Made by a program: the position numbers and the translations under genes. Source: JALORV01 sp963702595 (lineage in GTDB: Bacteria > Pseudomonadota > Gammaproteobacteria > Burkholderiales > Burkholderiaceae_F). Taken from it: 64,000 bases of DNA. Location of the stretch: positions 62,001 through 126,000 of the forward strand of contig CAVPDC010000013.1 in the NCBI GenBank assembly GCA_963702595.1, read 5' to 3'. Of this stretch, positions 17,548 through 27,363 are shown piece by piece (position 1 is the stretch's first letter; every line of letters starts with the position of its first letter). The notes below the pieces were generated by a model. That model worked only from the letters and a program-made list of their open reading frames with translations, was not told where the DNA came from and searched no databases.

Positions 17548-17688
17548 GGTCGAATCATCGCGATGGCCGCCCTCTGCCGCCCCAACCGGCGACTCAGCTC
17601 CGGCGATCCCGACATCCACGCGTGCATCGTGTTCCGCTCCTTCGTGACCGTCCTTGCCGCAACCCGAAATCTTAAAGGAGTGGCGGGG

Positions 17689-17720
17689 GCGCGCTGTGAC
17701 GGAAAAGGGGCACAGCGCGC
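17689..17720. repeat. Perfect 10-bp inverted repeat in the cinA-like / lipoprotein spacer
   Basis: Arms GCGCGCTGTG (17689-17698) and CACAGCGCGC (17711-17720) flank a 12-nt purine-rich loop. It sits in the 322-bp divergent spacer 17548-17869, which otherwise holds only a probable promoter. No T-tract follows on either strand, so it is not a standard terminator. An operator or an RNA hairpin are both possible. Confidence 0.6.
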
Positions 17721-17790
17721 ACCAGTTTGTCTCTCCTCCCGCGAACATTTCGTGCAACTTGTTCGAACGCGGCACGTCATAGGGATGATC

Positions 17791-17818
17791 TTGCGCGCAC
17801 GATCGGTTGTGCTTAAAT
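17791..17818 (+). promoter_or_regulatory. Probable promoter of the lipoprotein-TPR pair
   Basis: -35 TTGCGC (17791-17796), 16-bp spacer, -10 TTAAAT (17813-17818). The lipoprotein start is about 50 bp downstream. Moderate match only. Confidence 0.4.
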
Positions 17819-17869
17819 GCAAGCGCAGCGTGTTGACTCGCGCCTGTTGCCGCTCTCCGGAGGATGAAG

Positions 17870-18475
17870 ATGCCATCGAGCGTTCGCTCAGCTGCCTTAT
17901 CGATCGCCATCGCGGCGATGGTCGCCGCGTGCGCCGCGCCTGAGAAGCCAGCGACGCCGGCCGCCGCCGCGACCGTGGCGACCGAGGCCCCTGCCGCGGT
18001 GGCCAAGTCACCCGCGCTGGAGGTGGTTTCAGCTCGGTTCGGAGTGTTCGGCGCCGATCCGGCCGGCCGGCGCATTCTCTACGAGACCGACAAGTTCCCG
18101 GCCGTCATCGCGGCCCCTTATGGCTGGTACATCGTCTTCAAGACGAGCAAGCCGACTGTTATCTGGCGCGAGGAATTCGAGCTGCCCGAACCTCCACCGA
18201 CGTGGGGCCCGGGCGAAGCGATGGGCATTTATACGATTTCGCCCGACCGCAAGACGGCCGTGACCGAGCGCATTATTCCGACCCGCCTTGGATTCATCGC
18301 CAACGAGTGGCGCTACGCGCCCGGCGACCCCATCGGTGCGCACAAGATGCGCGTCTACATTGATGGTCAGTTGATCCGGGAGTTTCCGTTCGACATCGAA
18401 ATGGGCCCGAAGGATGAGCCTGCGCCCTCGCGCAACCCACACCGCGGCGGTGGCAGCACTGGATCGAAAACCTAA
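17870..18475 (+). CDS. Putative lipoprotein of unknown function
   Basis: 201 residues. A type II signal peptide ends in the lipobox VAAC (MPSSVRSAALSIAIAAMVAAC), followed by an Ala/Pro/Thr-rich linker and a beta-rich domain (YGWYIVFKTSKPTVIWREEF, then YTISPDRKTAVTERIIP, and MRVYIDGQLIREFPFDIE). I do not recognise the family. The ATG at 17870 is preferred over 17864 because GGAGG (17859-17863) is then 6 bp away instead of touching the start. The downstream TPR gene overlaps its 3' end by 62 bp. Confidence 0.7.
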   Translation: MPSSVRSAALSIAIAAMVAACAAPEKPATPAAAATVATEAPAAVAKSPALEVVSARFGVFGADPAGRRILYETDKFPAVIAAPYGWYIVFKTSKPTVIWREEFELPEPPPTWGPGEAMGIYTISPDRKTAVTERIIPTRLGFIANEWRYAPGDPIGAHKMRVYIDGQLIREFPFDIEMGPKDEPAPSRNPHRGGGSTGSKT

Positions 18476-19391
18476 GCCGCGACCTTGCGCAACGCTTGCG
18501 CTCGCTGCGCTGCTGCTTTCCACCATGACGCACGCGGCGGCCGGCGACGCGATCGAGGACTTCTGGGAGTACGACAACCCGGCTGCCAGTGAGCAGCGCT
18601 TCCGTGCGGCACTGGGCAGCGGCGACAACGAGCGCGATCTTGAACTGCAAACCCAGATCGCACGGACGTATTCGCTGCGCCGTCGCTTCGACGAGGCGCA
18701 TCGCCTACTGGATCAGATCCAGCCTGCCGTCCCCGCGTCCAGCGCACGCGTCCAGTCGCGCTACCTGCTCGAACGTGGCCGCACGCTGCGCTCGGCCGGC
18801 GAGAAGACTGCGTCGCAACCACTCTTCCAGCAGGCATTCGACGTCGCGCGCAGTGCCGGCGAGATCGGCCTTGCCGTCGACGCTGCGCACATGCTGGCCC
18901 TGGTCACGCCAGCCGCTGCCGCGGCTGGATGGACCGATACCGGCATTGCGCTGGCCCGCGGTTCAAGCGATGCGAAGGCGCGCGCCCTGCTCCCGGCCCT
19001 GCTGAACAACCACGCCTGGAACCTGCAGGACGCCGGCCGCTTCGACGACGCGTTGCCGATGTTCATCGAAGCCGAGTCCGCCTGGCGTGCCACCGGCAAA
19101 CAACCGCAGGGCCGCATCGCAACCTGGTCGGTGGCCCGCTGCCTGCGCTCGCTCGGCCGCTATGACGAGGCATTGGCGCTGCAACGAAAGCTTGAGGTGG
19201 AGTGGTCAACAAGCGGCGGCAGCGACGGCTACGTCTTCGAGGAGATTGCGGAGAACCTCGAAGCGCTGAGGCGTCCTGAAGAGGCAAGACCGTACTTCGC
19301 GCGGGCCGCGAGTGAACTCGGCAAGGATCCGTCCTTCGTACGCGACGAGCCGGCCCGCCTGCAGCGCCTGATCGACCGCGGCGCACGCTGA
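18414..19391 (+). CDS. Exported TPR-repeat protein
   Basis: 325 residues with an N-terminal hydrophobic segment (PCATLALAALLLSTMTHA) that looks like a signal peptide, then helical repeats of TPR type. Visible repeat units include ARTYSLRRRFDEAHRLLDQI, ALLNNHAWNLQDAGRFDDAL, ARCLRSLGRYDEALALQRKL and NLEALRRPEEARPYFARA. It probably serves as a periplasmic scaffold or partner-binding protein. The start is uncertain: ATG 18414 overlaps the lipoprotein by 62 bp and GTG 18450 by 26 bp; neither has a clear ribosome site. Co-expression with the lipoprotein is likely. Confidence 0.72.
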   Translation: MSLRPRATHTAAVAALDRKPKPRPCATLALAALLLSTMTHAAAGDAIEDFWEYDNPAASEQRFRAALGSGDNERDLELQTQIARTYSLRRRFDEAHRLLDQIQPAVPASSARVQSRYLLERGRTLRSAGEKTASQPLFQQAFDVARSAGEIGLAVDAAHMLALVTPAAAAAGWTDTGIALARGSSDAKARALLPALLNNHAWNLQDAGRFDDALPMFIEAESAWRATGKQPQGRIATWSVARCLRSLGRYDEALALQRKLEVEWSTSGGSDGYVFEEIAENLEALRRPEEARPYFARAASELGKDPSFVRDEPARLQRLIDRGAR

Positions 19392-19448
19392 CGGCTGACG
19401 CATCTCCGGCTACGCTGCAACGCTCGGCAGTCCAGCCAAGGGGTCGCA

Positions 19449-20279
19449 ATGAGCGATGCAAAGGCAATCGCGGATCACTGGGACCAGGGTGACATCTACG
19501 GGCGCATCGTGTCGGTGCTGCAGCAGATGTCGAAACCGCTCGACCGCCTGACGATCGAAGACCTCGCTCCGGTCGATCACTTCCACGCGCGCGGCTTTCC
19601 GGCCACCATCGAGCTCGCGGACCGGCTTCCAATCCAGGCCGGCCAACATGTTGTCGACATCGGCTGCGGGCTTGGCGGTCCCGCTCGCTACATCGCGCGG
19701 CGTTTCGGCTGCACCGTGAGCGGACTCGACATCACGCCGTCCTTCGTCGAAGCGGCCAACAGGCTCACGGCGCTGCTGCGGATGGAGCAGCAGGTCAGGG
19801 TCGAACTGGGCGACGGCCAGCACCTTCCTTACGCGGATGCAATGTTCGACGGCGGCTTTACGCAGCATGTGACGATGAATGTGTCCGACCGCACGCGGTT
19901 TTTCGGCGAGGCGTTCCGCGTCCTGAAGCCCGGCGGCTTCTTCGCCTTGACCGAGCACGCGCTCGGCCCGACCGGCCATCCCCATCATCCCGTGCCCTGG
20001 TCGGCGGACGGCAGCGGTTCCTGGCTCGTCACATCGAACGAAACGGAGGCTTACCTGCGCGCTGCGGGGTTCGAGGCGATCTTCGTCGAACACACGGGTC
20101 CGAAGTACGCGGCGGGCTACCAGGCCGCCATCGAGAAAGCGGAACAGGGTGCCCTTCCTCCCCTGGGCCTACATCTGCTGCTCGGTGACTCCGCGCTGCA
20201 GAAGACACGGAATGCGGCGCGAAACATCCTGGAGGGTCGCACTGACCCGATCCAGGTTGTCTGCCGTAAACCGGGCTGA
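19449..20279 (+). CDS. Class I SAM-dependent methyltransferase
   Basis: 276 residues with a Rossmann methyltransferase core. Motif I is VVDIGCGLGGPARYIA (near residues 69-84), followed by VSGLDITPSFVEAAN, ELGDGQHLPYADAMFDG and FRVLKPGGFFALTEHAL. The layout resembles small-molecule N- or C-methyltransferases such as the sarcosine/dimethylglycine group. An AAGGGG ribosome site precedes the ATG. It stands 57 bp after the TPR gene and converges with hrpA. Substrate unknown. Confidence 0.85.
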   Translation: MSDAKAIADHWDQGDIYGRIVSVLQQMSKPLDRLTIEDLAPVDHFHARGFPATIELADRLPIQAGQHVVDIGCGLGGPARYIARRFGCTVSGLDITPSFVEAANRLTALLRMEQQVRVELGDGQHLPYADAMFDGGFTQHVTMNVSDRTRFFGEAFRVLKPGGFFALTEHALGPTGHPHHPVPWSADGSGSWLVTSNETEAYLRAAGFEAIFVEHTGPKYAAGYQAAIEKAEQGALPPLGLHLLLGDSALQKTRNAARNILEGRTDPIQVVCRKPG

Positions 20280-20400
20280 ACGCCGCTGCCGACCGCGATA
20301 TAGCGGCCTCGCCTCGACGAGGCTCGCGCATCGAACCGCCAGCCCGCAGCCGATGCTTCCTCGCACGGCCGCGATGTCTGATTCGGTCATTTCGACTCGG

Positions 20401-23400
20401 CTAGCGCTGCAGCGCATCCCACGCCTTCTGCAGACGCTTGGCGCTCACGGGCATCGGCGTGCGCAACTCCTGCGCGAAGAGGCTGACGCGCAGTTCCTCC
20501 AGCAGCCAGCGGAACTCTTCGAGCCGCGGATCGACAATGCCCTTACGGGCGGCCACTTCACGCAGCCAGGGAGCTTGCAGCGCGGCCACCTCCTGCAGTC
20601 GCTGCGCATCGCGTGCCGGATCGGACCGAAGCTTTTCAAGCCTCTGTCCGATGGCCTTCAGGTAGCGCGGGTAGTGCGCAAGCTGCGATGGCGCGACGTC
20701 GACGACGAAGCCGCGCGGAAACAGCCGCACCAGCTGCAGCTCGATGTCGGAGATTGACGCGGCGTAGGCGCGGCTGGCGTTGAGCTTTTTGGGCAGCGTG
20801 GCGGCCTCGGCCACGATCGCCGCAAGCAGGCGCGCGACCTCCTGTGCAATCAGGCTGAGCTTGCTGCGCGCTTCCTCCTTGCGATTGACGAAGGTGGCGC
20901 GATCGGCTGGCCATGGTTCTGCGAGGCAGGTGCGATCGATCGCCGCCACCACGACCTGATCGCGCAGGACTTCAAATCCCGGCAGCGCAGTGGCCAGGGC
21001 CGGCACGGTCGAGGCCTGCATCTGCGTTGCCTGCAGCGTCGCCAGACTTTTCTCCAGGAACTTCACCTGCTCCCGCAGCTGGAGGCGGAACAGCCGCCGC
21101 AGTCCGCTTCGATGCTGGGCGCGCGCAACGTCGGGGTCGTCAAAGACCTCGATCTCGCAGTGATCGTCGCGATCGACCAGCGCCGGGAAGCCGACCAGCG
21201 TGGCGGTTCGCCCATCGGCGCCGCGACGCTCGATCTGCATGATCTCCGGCAGTTCGCCGAAGTCCCAGTCGCGGATGTCGGACTGCAAGGTCGGCGCCAC
21301 CGCCGCATCCGCTGCCGCGACCGACCGCAGGCTCTGCTGGGCCTGGGCCCCCAGTTCGGCGCGCAGCTGGGCGAGGTTGCGGCCCATCGCGAGCTGGCGG
21401 CCGTGCTCGTCGACGACCTTGAAGTTCATGGTCAGATGCAGGGGCAGCGTCTCGAGCTTGAAATCGGTGCGCTGGCAGGTGACGCCGGCGTCCTCCCGCA
21501 GGTCGGCGATCAGCACGTCGATCAGGGACTCGTCCGTCCGCCCACCCTGCCGCTCGACAAAGCGCGCTGCATAGTCCGGCAGCGGCACGCAGTGGCGGCG
21601 CAACTTCTGCGGCAGCGACTTCAGCAGCAGGTGCACCTTTTCCTTCAGCATGCCGCGCACGAGCCACTCGGTGCGCACCGCCTCGACCTGGTTCAGGGCC
21701 ACCACCGGAACGGTCAGCGTCACGCCGTCGCGTGGACTGCCCGGTTCGAAGTGGTAGGTCAGCGCCAGCACGGTCTCTGCTCCCGTGCGGCCGCGCAGCG
21801 CGAACTGCTTCGGGAAGAGCTCGGTCGTGACGCCGGCCGCCTCGTGCCGCATCAGCTCATCCCGCACGAGGAAGAGCAGCTTCGGCTGTTCACGTTCTGC
21901 CACCGCCCGCCACTTGTCGAACTGAGCCCCGGTCGTGACGTCGGCCGGGACAAGGCGGTCGTAGAACGCGAAGATCAGTTCGTCGTCGACCAGCACGTCG
22001 AGCCGTCGCGCCCGGTGCTCGAGTTCGCGGATCTCCCGCACCACGCGCTGGTTGTGCGCGAAAAATGGCGCGCGGGTCTCGTACTCGCCTGCCACCAACG
22101 CCTCGCGAATGAAGATCTCGCGCGCGTGCGCCGGGTCGAGCGGCCCGTAGTGCACGCGCCGCTGCTGGTAGACGAGGAGCCCATACAGCGTCGCACGTTC
22201 AAATGCCATCACCTGCGCTGGCCGCTTCTCCCAGTGCGGTTCGCCGTGCGATTTTTTCAGCAGGTGTGCGCCGATCTGCTCGAGCCAGAACCGGGTCGAT
22301 CGCGGCAACCGTGCGCGCAAAAAGGCGCGAGGTCTCGACGAGCTCGGCCGCCATGATCCAGCGGCCCGCCTTCTTCACCAGCGCCGACCCTGGCCAGAGG
22401 AAGAACTTGATGCCCCGCGCACCGGCAAACGGCGGCTCGCCGCGCTCGGCGTCGAGTACGCGGCAGCCGATGTTGCCGAGCAGGCCCGCCAGCAGCGCGA
22501 GGTGAACCTGTTCGAAGCTCGCCGGCGTGGCGTTGGGACGCCAGCCTTGCTCGCCAGCGAGCGCGGCGAGCTGGCCGTGCACATCGATCCACTCGCGCAC
22601 CCGGCGCGGACTCAGGAATTGACTGCGCAGCTCTTCGGTCAGCTTGCGGTTCGACTTCTTGTGCCCGATTCGCTCCTGCACGAACGCCCAGAGCTTCACC
22701 AGCGCAAGGAAGTCGCTTCGTTCATCGACAAAGCGCCGATGCGCCTGGTCGGCCGCCTCTTGCGCCTCCAATGGGCGTTCGCGCGGATCCAGCACCGACA
22801 ACGCCGCCGCGATCACCAGCATCTCGGCGAGGCAGTTCTGGTCGCGCGCGGCCAGCATCATCCGGCCAACACGCGGGTCCAGCGGCAATCTGGCGAGTTC
22901 GCGACCGATCGGTGTCAGCGCGTTGCGTTCGTCAATCGCGTTCAGTTCGGCCAGCAGTTGCATGCCGTCGGCGACCGCGCGCCCGGTCGGGGCTTCGACG
23001 AAGGGAAAGTCCGCGACCTCCCCAAGGCCGAGCGACTTCATGCGCAGGATCACGCTCGCAAGCGAAGCGCGGAGGATCTCGGGATCCGTGAAGCGCGGCC
23101 GCTTGAGGTAGTCCTCCTCCGCGTACAGCCGGATGCAGATGCCATCGGCAACGCGTCCGCAACGGCCGGCGCGCTGGCTGGCGGCGGCTTGCGAAATCGG
23201 CTCGACCTGTAACTGCTCGACCTTGTTGCGGTAGGAGTAGCGCTTGACCCGCGCGAGACCGGTGTCGACCACGTAGCGAATGCCGGGCACCGTCAGCGAC
23301 GTCTCCGCGACGTTCGTCGCGAGCACGATGCGGCGACCCGAGCCCGACGGTCGGAACACCCGGTCCTGCTCCTCCGCCGAAAGTCGCGCATAGAGCGGCA

Positions 23401-24229
23401 GGATCTCAGTGGCCGGCGGATGGTGTTTGCGCAGCGCCTCGGCGGCCTCGCGGATCTCGCGTTCGCCCGGCAGGAATACGAGGACATCGCCGCGACCCGC
23501 GCCGGCGCACTCATCAACGGCATCCACCAGCGCATCCATCAGCGTGCGGTCATCGGCGTCGTCGACGTCTTCGACCGCGCGATAGCGGATCTCGACCGGA
23601 TAGAGCCGGCCGGAGACCTCAATGACCGGCGCCGGAGCCTCCGCCGACCCGAAGTGCCGCGCGAAGCGCTCGGCATCGATCGTCGCAGAGGTGATGATCA
23701 ACTTGAGGTCCGGCCGGCGCGGCAGCAGCTGGCGCAAGTAACCGAGCAGGAAATCGATGTTCAGGCTGCGCTCGTGCGCCTCGTCGATGATCAGCGTGTC
23801 GTATTGCCTGAGCAGCGGATCGGCCTGCGACTCGGCGAGCAGGATGCCGTCGGTCATCAGCTTGATCGATGCCCCGGGCCGCGTCTGATCGGTGAAGCGG
23901 ACCTTGTAGCCGACGATCTCGCCCACCGGGGTCTTCAGTTCCTCCGCGATCCGGCGCGCGATGCTCGACGCCGCGATTCGGCGCGGCTGCGTGTGGCCGA
24001 TGACTCCCCGCTCGCCGCGGCCGAGCGTGAGGCAGATCTTCGGCAGCTGCGTGGTCTTGCCCGAGCCGGTCTCGCCGCTGACGATGACGACCTGGTGCGC
24101 TTCGATCGCACGTGCGATGTCCTCGCGCCGGGCCGAGACCGGCAGCTCCTCGGGAAAGGTGATGGCCGGCAGCGGCGCGCGAACCCGGGGTCCCCTGGCG
24201 CGGGGCGGGTTGGGCGGTGGTGGCTGCAT
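20401..24229 (-). CDS. hrpA: ATP-dependent RNA helicase HrpA, interrupted by one frameshift
   Basis: DEAH-box helicase of about 1275 residues once one base is removed. The N-terminal frame (24229 to about 22292) holds GETGSGKTTQLPK (Walker A), DEAHERS (motif II), SATIDAERF (III), the HA2 region and MAAELVETSRLF. The C-terminal frame (about 22291 to 20401) continues with LLKKSHGEPHWEKRPAQVMA and the DUF3418 region. In the E. coli protein the segment IDPEW continues into V-E-P-V-A-Q-H-L; here IDP and FWLEQIGAHLL align exactly if one C of the CC at 22291-22292 is dropped. The two open frames overlap at 22199-22320. The ATG at 24229 is preferred to a GTG at 24244. E. coli HrpA rescues stalled ribosomes. 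The single indel may be sequencing error. Confidence 0.9.
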
Positions 24230-24307
24230 CGGCCTGCGTCGCACCCGAAGGTGCTAGCGCGTCATCGTGGGCTCGCGGAGTGGGTGCAACAGGAAACCAA
24301 CATTCGA

Positions 24308-24323
24308 CGAAAGTATACTTTCG
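24308..24323. promoter_or_regulatory. 16-bp perfect palindrome overlapping the argA -10 box
   Basis: CGAAAGTATACTTTCG is fully self-complementary and ends 3 bp before the argA ATG. It contains TATACT (24314-24319), five of six bases of a -10 box, which would put the transcript start at or next to the ATG. No Shine-Dalgarno sequence is present. No good -35 is seen. A repressor site over the promoter of a leaderless argA mRNA is the simplest reading. Confidence 0.5.
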
Positions 24324-24326
24324 CTA

Positions 24327-25673
24327 ATGAACGACACGCCGGCATTGCCACCACTGGCCCAGCTGTCCGACGCGACGCAGTTCGTCGCTTGGCTGCGCCA
24401 GGTCGCGCCCTACGTTCATGCGCACCGCGGCAGGACCTTCGTCGTGGCGTTCTCCGGCAGCCTCATCGAGGCCGGTGCGTTGACGGCGCTGATCCAGGAC
24501 GTTTCGCTGCTCAACGCGATGGGCATCCGCATCGTCCTGGTTCACGGTTCACGCCCGCAGGTGCAGGCCCAGCTGGCGCTCAAGGGCATCGAATCGCGCT
24601 TCCACAACGACGTGCGCATCACCGACGCGGCGGCGCTCGAGTGCGTGAAGGAGGCTGCCGGCGAGATCCGTCTCGACATCGAGGCGGCGTTCTCGCAGGG
24701 CCTGCCCTCGACGCCGATGGCGCACTCGAAGGTGCGCGTCGTCAGCGGCAACTTCGTGACCGCGCGGCCGATGGGCGTCATCGACGGCATCGATCTCGCG
24801 TTGACAGGCGTTGTGCGCAAGGTCGACACCGAGGCGCTGCGCTTCGTGCTGGCCAACGGCGGACTCGTGCTGCTTTCACCGCTCGGGTTCTCGCCAACCG
24901 GCGAGGCGTTCAACCTGACGATGGAAGACGTCGCCTGCAGCGTCGCCACCGCGCTCAAGGCTGACAAGCTGGTACTGCTCACCGAAACTTCGGGCATCTC
25001 CGACGCCGCCGGGCAACTGCTCAACGAACTTTCGGTCGAAGACGCCGAGCGCATGCTCGGCGCCGGCGAAGTGTCCGGCGATGCCGCCTTCAACCTGCGC
25101 TACGCGGTGCGCGCCTGCCGCGGCGGGGTGGCGCGGGCGCACATCCTCTCGTATGCGCTCGATGGCGGACTGCTGGTCGAGCTATTCACGCACGAGGGTG
25201 TCGGCACGATGGTCGCGCCGGAAGACCTCGAGAAGATGCGCGAAGCGACGCCGGACGACGTTGGCGGCATCATCAAGCTGATCGAGCCGCTCGAGGCCGA
25301 TGGAACGCTGGTCAAGAGGCCGCGCGAGCTGATCGAGCGTGAGATCGACCGCTTCACCGTGGTTGAGCACGACGGCTTCATCTTCGGCTGTGCGGCGCTC
25401 TACCCGTTCCCGCGCGAGAAGTCGGGTGAGCTCGCCTGCCTGACGGTCCACCCTCACTACCAGGGCTATGGCGATGGCGAGCGGCTGATGAAGCGCATCG
25501 AGGCGAAGGCGAAGGCGGTCGGGATCGAACGACTCTTCGTCCTTACGACGCGCACCGCGCACTTCTTCATCAAGCGCGGCTTCAAGCCCGCGACGGTCGA
25601 CGACCTGCCGCCCACGCGGCAGCATATGTACAACTGGCAGCGCCGTTCCCAGGTGCTCGTCAAGACGCTCTAG
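24327..25673 (+). CDS. argA: Amino-acid N-acetyltransferase (N-acetylglutamate synthase)
   Basis: Makes N-acetylglutamate, the first step of arginine synthesis. 448 residues in the classic ArgA layout: an amino-acid-kinase domain (about 1-285; VVAFSGSLIEAGALTALIQD, VLVHGSRPQVQAQL) that binds the arginine effector, then a GNAT acetyltransferase domain (about 295-448; LACLTVHPHYQGYGDGERLM, FVLTTRTAHFFIKRGF). ATG 24327 starts MNDTPALPPLAQLSDATQFV; the open frame upstream is not conserved. It has no ribosome site and may be leaderless. yggX follows after 11 bp. Confidence 0.95.
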   Translation: MNDTPALPPLAQLSDATQFVAWLRQVAPYVHAHRGRTFVVAFSGSLIEAGALTALIQDVSLLNAMGIRIVLVHGSRPQVQAQLALKGIESRFHNDVRITDAAALECVKEAAGEIRLDIEAAFSQGLPSTPMAHSKVRVVSGNFVTARPMGVIDGIDLALTGVVRKVDTEALRFVLANGGLVLLSPLGFSPTGEAFNLTMEDVACSVATALKADKLVLLTETSGISDAAGQLLNELSVEDAERMLGAGEVSGDAAFNLRYAVRACRGGVARAHILSYALDGGLLVELFTHEGVGTMVAPEDLEKMREATPDDVGGIIKLIEPLEADGTLVKRPRELIEREIDRFTVVEHDGFIFGCAALYPFPREKSGELACLTVHPHYQGYGDGERLMKRIEAKAKAVGIERLFVLTTRTAHFFIKRGFKPATVDDLPPTRQHMYNWQRRSQVLVKTL

Positions 25674-25684
25674 GAGACTTCATC

Positions 25685-25957
25685 ATGGCGCGCATGATTC
25701 ACTGCGTGAAACTCGGCCGCGAGGCCGAGGGACTCGATTTCCCGCCGGTGCCCGGCGAACTCGGCAAGAAGATCTGGGAAAACGTGTCAAAGGAAGCCTG
25801 GGCCGGCTGGCTGAAGCACCAGACGATGCTCGTCAACGAAAATCGTCTCAATCTGGCCGACGCGCGTGCCCGCAAGTACCTGCAGACGCAGATGGAAAAG
25901 CACTTCTTCGGCGAAGGCGCCGACATGGCACAGGGCTACGTCCCACCGACGAACTGA
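25685..25957 (+). CDS. yggX: Probable Fe(2+)-trafficking / oxidative damage protection protein YggX
   Basis: A 90-residue protein with the full YggX pattern: MARMIHCVKLGREAEGLDFP with the single conserved Cys near the N-terminus, PGELGKKIWENVSKEAWAGW, and MEKHFFGEGADMAQGYVPP at the end. Linked to iron handling and protection of Fe-S clusters. Its AGGAG ribosome site overlaps the argA stop codon, so the two are co-transcribed. In many other proteobacteria it pairs with mutY instead. Confidence 0.95.
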   Translation: MARMIHCVKLGREAEGLDFPPVPGELGKKIWENVSKEAWAGWLKHQTMLVNENRLNLADARARKYLQTQMEKHFFGEGADMAQGYVPPTN

Positions 25958-25984
25958 GCCGCCGAGCCAAGCGCCGGCGCGTGC

Positions 25985-26671
25985 TCAGCGCATCGGGCCT
26001 GCCGGCAGGTGGTGCATCACTGCCATATCGAACGGGGCCCACCATGCGGTCGTGACGCCGGCCGCCGCCAGCGCGCGCCGCGTCCACTCGTTGCAGGTGT
26101 GCCAGAGCGTGTAGGTCGGCACCGCTTCGTAAAAGGCATCTGTGTCGAAGTAGCCTGGAGCGTCGATCCGGCGAACCGCGCCGCCCGCATCGCGCACGAA
26201 TGAATCCCGGATGAACGCCGCCAGACGCCGATACTGCTCCGCGGAGAGGCGCACGCGCCGCGCGTCGTAGGCGCCGGGCGCGTCCACATACTCAACGTGC
26301 ATCGCGCCCCGTCCCAGGCCGCTGAGCGCAATGAACGCCGTACCTGGCCGCAGGTCCGCCCAGGTGGGCGTTGTCAGCATGAAGCCGCGGTCCCCCCAGC
26401 CGAAGGCGATCCAGCTCGCGGGCGCGACGAGCCCGCTCATGTCGCGCGCAGGGAACTCCACACTCCAGTCGATGCCGTTCCACCGCGTGGGCAGGACCAG
26501 ATCGGCATGCACGCCGTTCGTTCGGACGTGGATCTCGACGCCGTCCGCGGGCTCGACGAAGCCTGGGTTGCGCGGAACCAGGCCGAGCACGAGCGCCGCC
26601 AGCGCGTAAAGAACAAGCAGACCCGCAACGAGCCCGAACCCTAGGGCGACCCCACGGATCAGTCTGCGCAT
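25985..26671 (-). CDS. DUF2459 / TIGR02117 family protein
   Basis: 228 residues with one N-terminal membrane anchor (VALGFGLVAGLLVLYALAAL) and a C-terminal soluble domain. Recognised segments are VRTNGVHADLVLPTR, ASWIAFGWGDRGFMLTTPTW, MHVEYVDAPG and TYTLWHTCNEWTRRALAAAG, in which a Cys in HTCNEWT and a His in the N-terminal part resemble a papain/NlpC-like Cys-His arrangement. The family function is unknown, sometimes described as urease-associated. It lies 29 bp downstream of rpiA on the same strand. Confidence 0.8.
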   Translation of the reverse strand: MRRLIRGVALGFGLVAGLLVLYALAALVLGLVPRNPGFVEPADGVEIHVRTNGVHADLVLPTRWNGIDWSVEFPARDMSGLVAPASWIAFGWGDRGFMLTTPTWADLRPGTAFIALSGLGRGAMHVEYVDAPGAYDARRVRLSAEQYRRLAAFIRDSFVRDAGGAVRRIDAPGYFDTDAFYEAVPTYTLWHTCNEWTRRALAAAGVTTAWWAPFDMAVMHHLPAGPMR

Positions 26672-26700
26672 CACGACGCCCGTCGCGGTGCGCACGGCAC

Positions 26701-27363
26701 TCAGACGCGCCGCGACTCGCGGACGCCGGCCGACGTCCCAAGCAGCAAGACATCCGCACCACGACGCGCAAACAGCCCATTGGTGACAACGCCGGCAATA
26801 CCATCGATGCGCTGCTCGAGCTTTTGCGGTTCGTCGATGCGGAATCCCAGGACGTCGACAATGACGTTGCCGTTGTCGGTCATGAACCCTGCGCGCAGCC
26901 GCGGAGTCCCGCCCAGGCGCTGCAGTTCCCGCATCACATACTCGCGCGCCATCGGTATCACCTCGACCGGCAGCGGGAAGTTTCCAAGTCGCTCGACCAG
27001 CTTGCTGCCATCCGCGATGCACACGAATGTGCGCGCGACAGCCGCGACGATCTTCTCGCGCGTGAGCGCCCCGCCGCCGCCTTTGATCATCGAGAAGCCG
27101 GGGTCGATTTCGTCGGCGCCGTCGACGTACACGGAGATCTCGGTCACCTCGTTGAGGTCGACAACGCGGATGCCGCACGCTTCGAGTCGCCGGGTCGAGC
27201 GCTGCGAACTCGATACGGCAGCCGGCACCGCGACCCGGGCGGCCGCCAGCGCGTCGATGAAAAAGTCGACGGTCGAGCCCGTGCCGACGCCCAGAATCTC
27301 GCCGGGCGTCACGAAGCCCACGGCGGCCGCGGCGACTGCCCGCTTCAATTCGTCCTGAGTCAT
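26701..27363 (-). CDS. rpiA: Ribose-5-phosphate isomerase A
   Basis: Interconverts ribose 5-phosphate and ribulose 5-phosphate in the pentose phosphate pathway. 220 residues with GVGTGSTVDFFIDAL (phosphate loop), SSSQRSTRRLEACG, VDGADEIDPGFSMIKGGGGA (catalytic Asp and Lys/Glu region), REKIVAAVARTFVCIADGSK and TDNGNVIVDV. The ATG at 27363 begins MTQDELKRAVAAAAV, matching the family N-terminus; an upstream extension of the frame has no support. Confidence 0.96.
   Translation of the reverse strand: MTQDELKRAVAAAAVGFVTPGEILGVGTGSTVDFFIDALAAARVAVPAAVSSSQRSTRRLEACGIRVVDLNEVTEISVYVDGADEIDPGFSMIKGGGGALTREKIVAAVARTFVCIADGSKLVERLGNFPLPVEVIPMAREYVMRELQRLGGTPRLRAGFMTDNGNVIVDVLGFRIDEPQKLEQRIDGIAGVVTNGLFARRGADVLLLGTSAGVRESRRV

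Noticed and set aside
22199..22320. Programmed ribosomal frameshift in hrpA
   Set aside because: No slippery heptamer or downstream pseudoknot is evident, and HrpA is a single frame in known relatives; a one-base indel explains it better.
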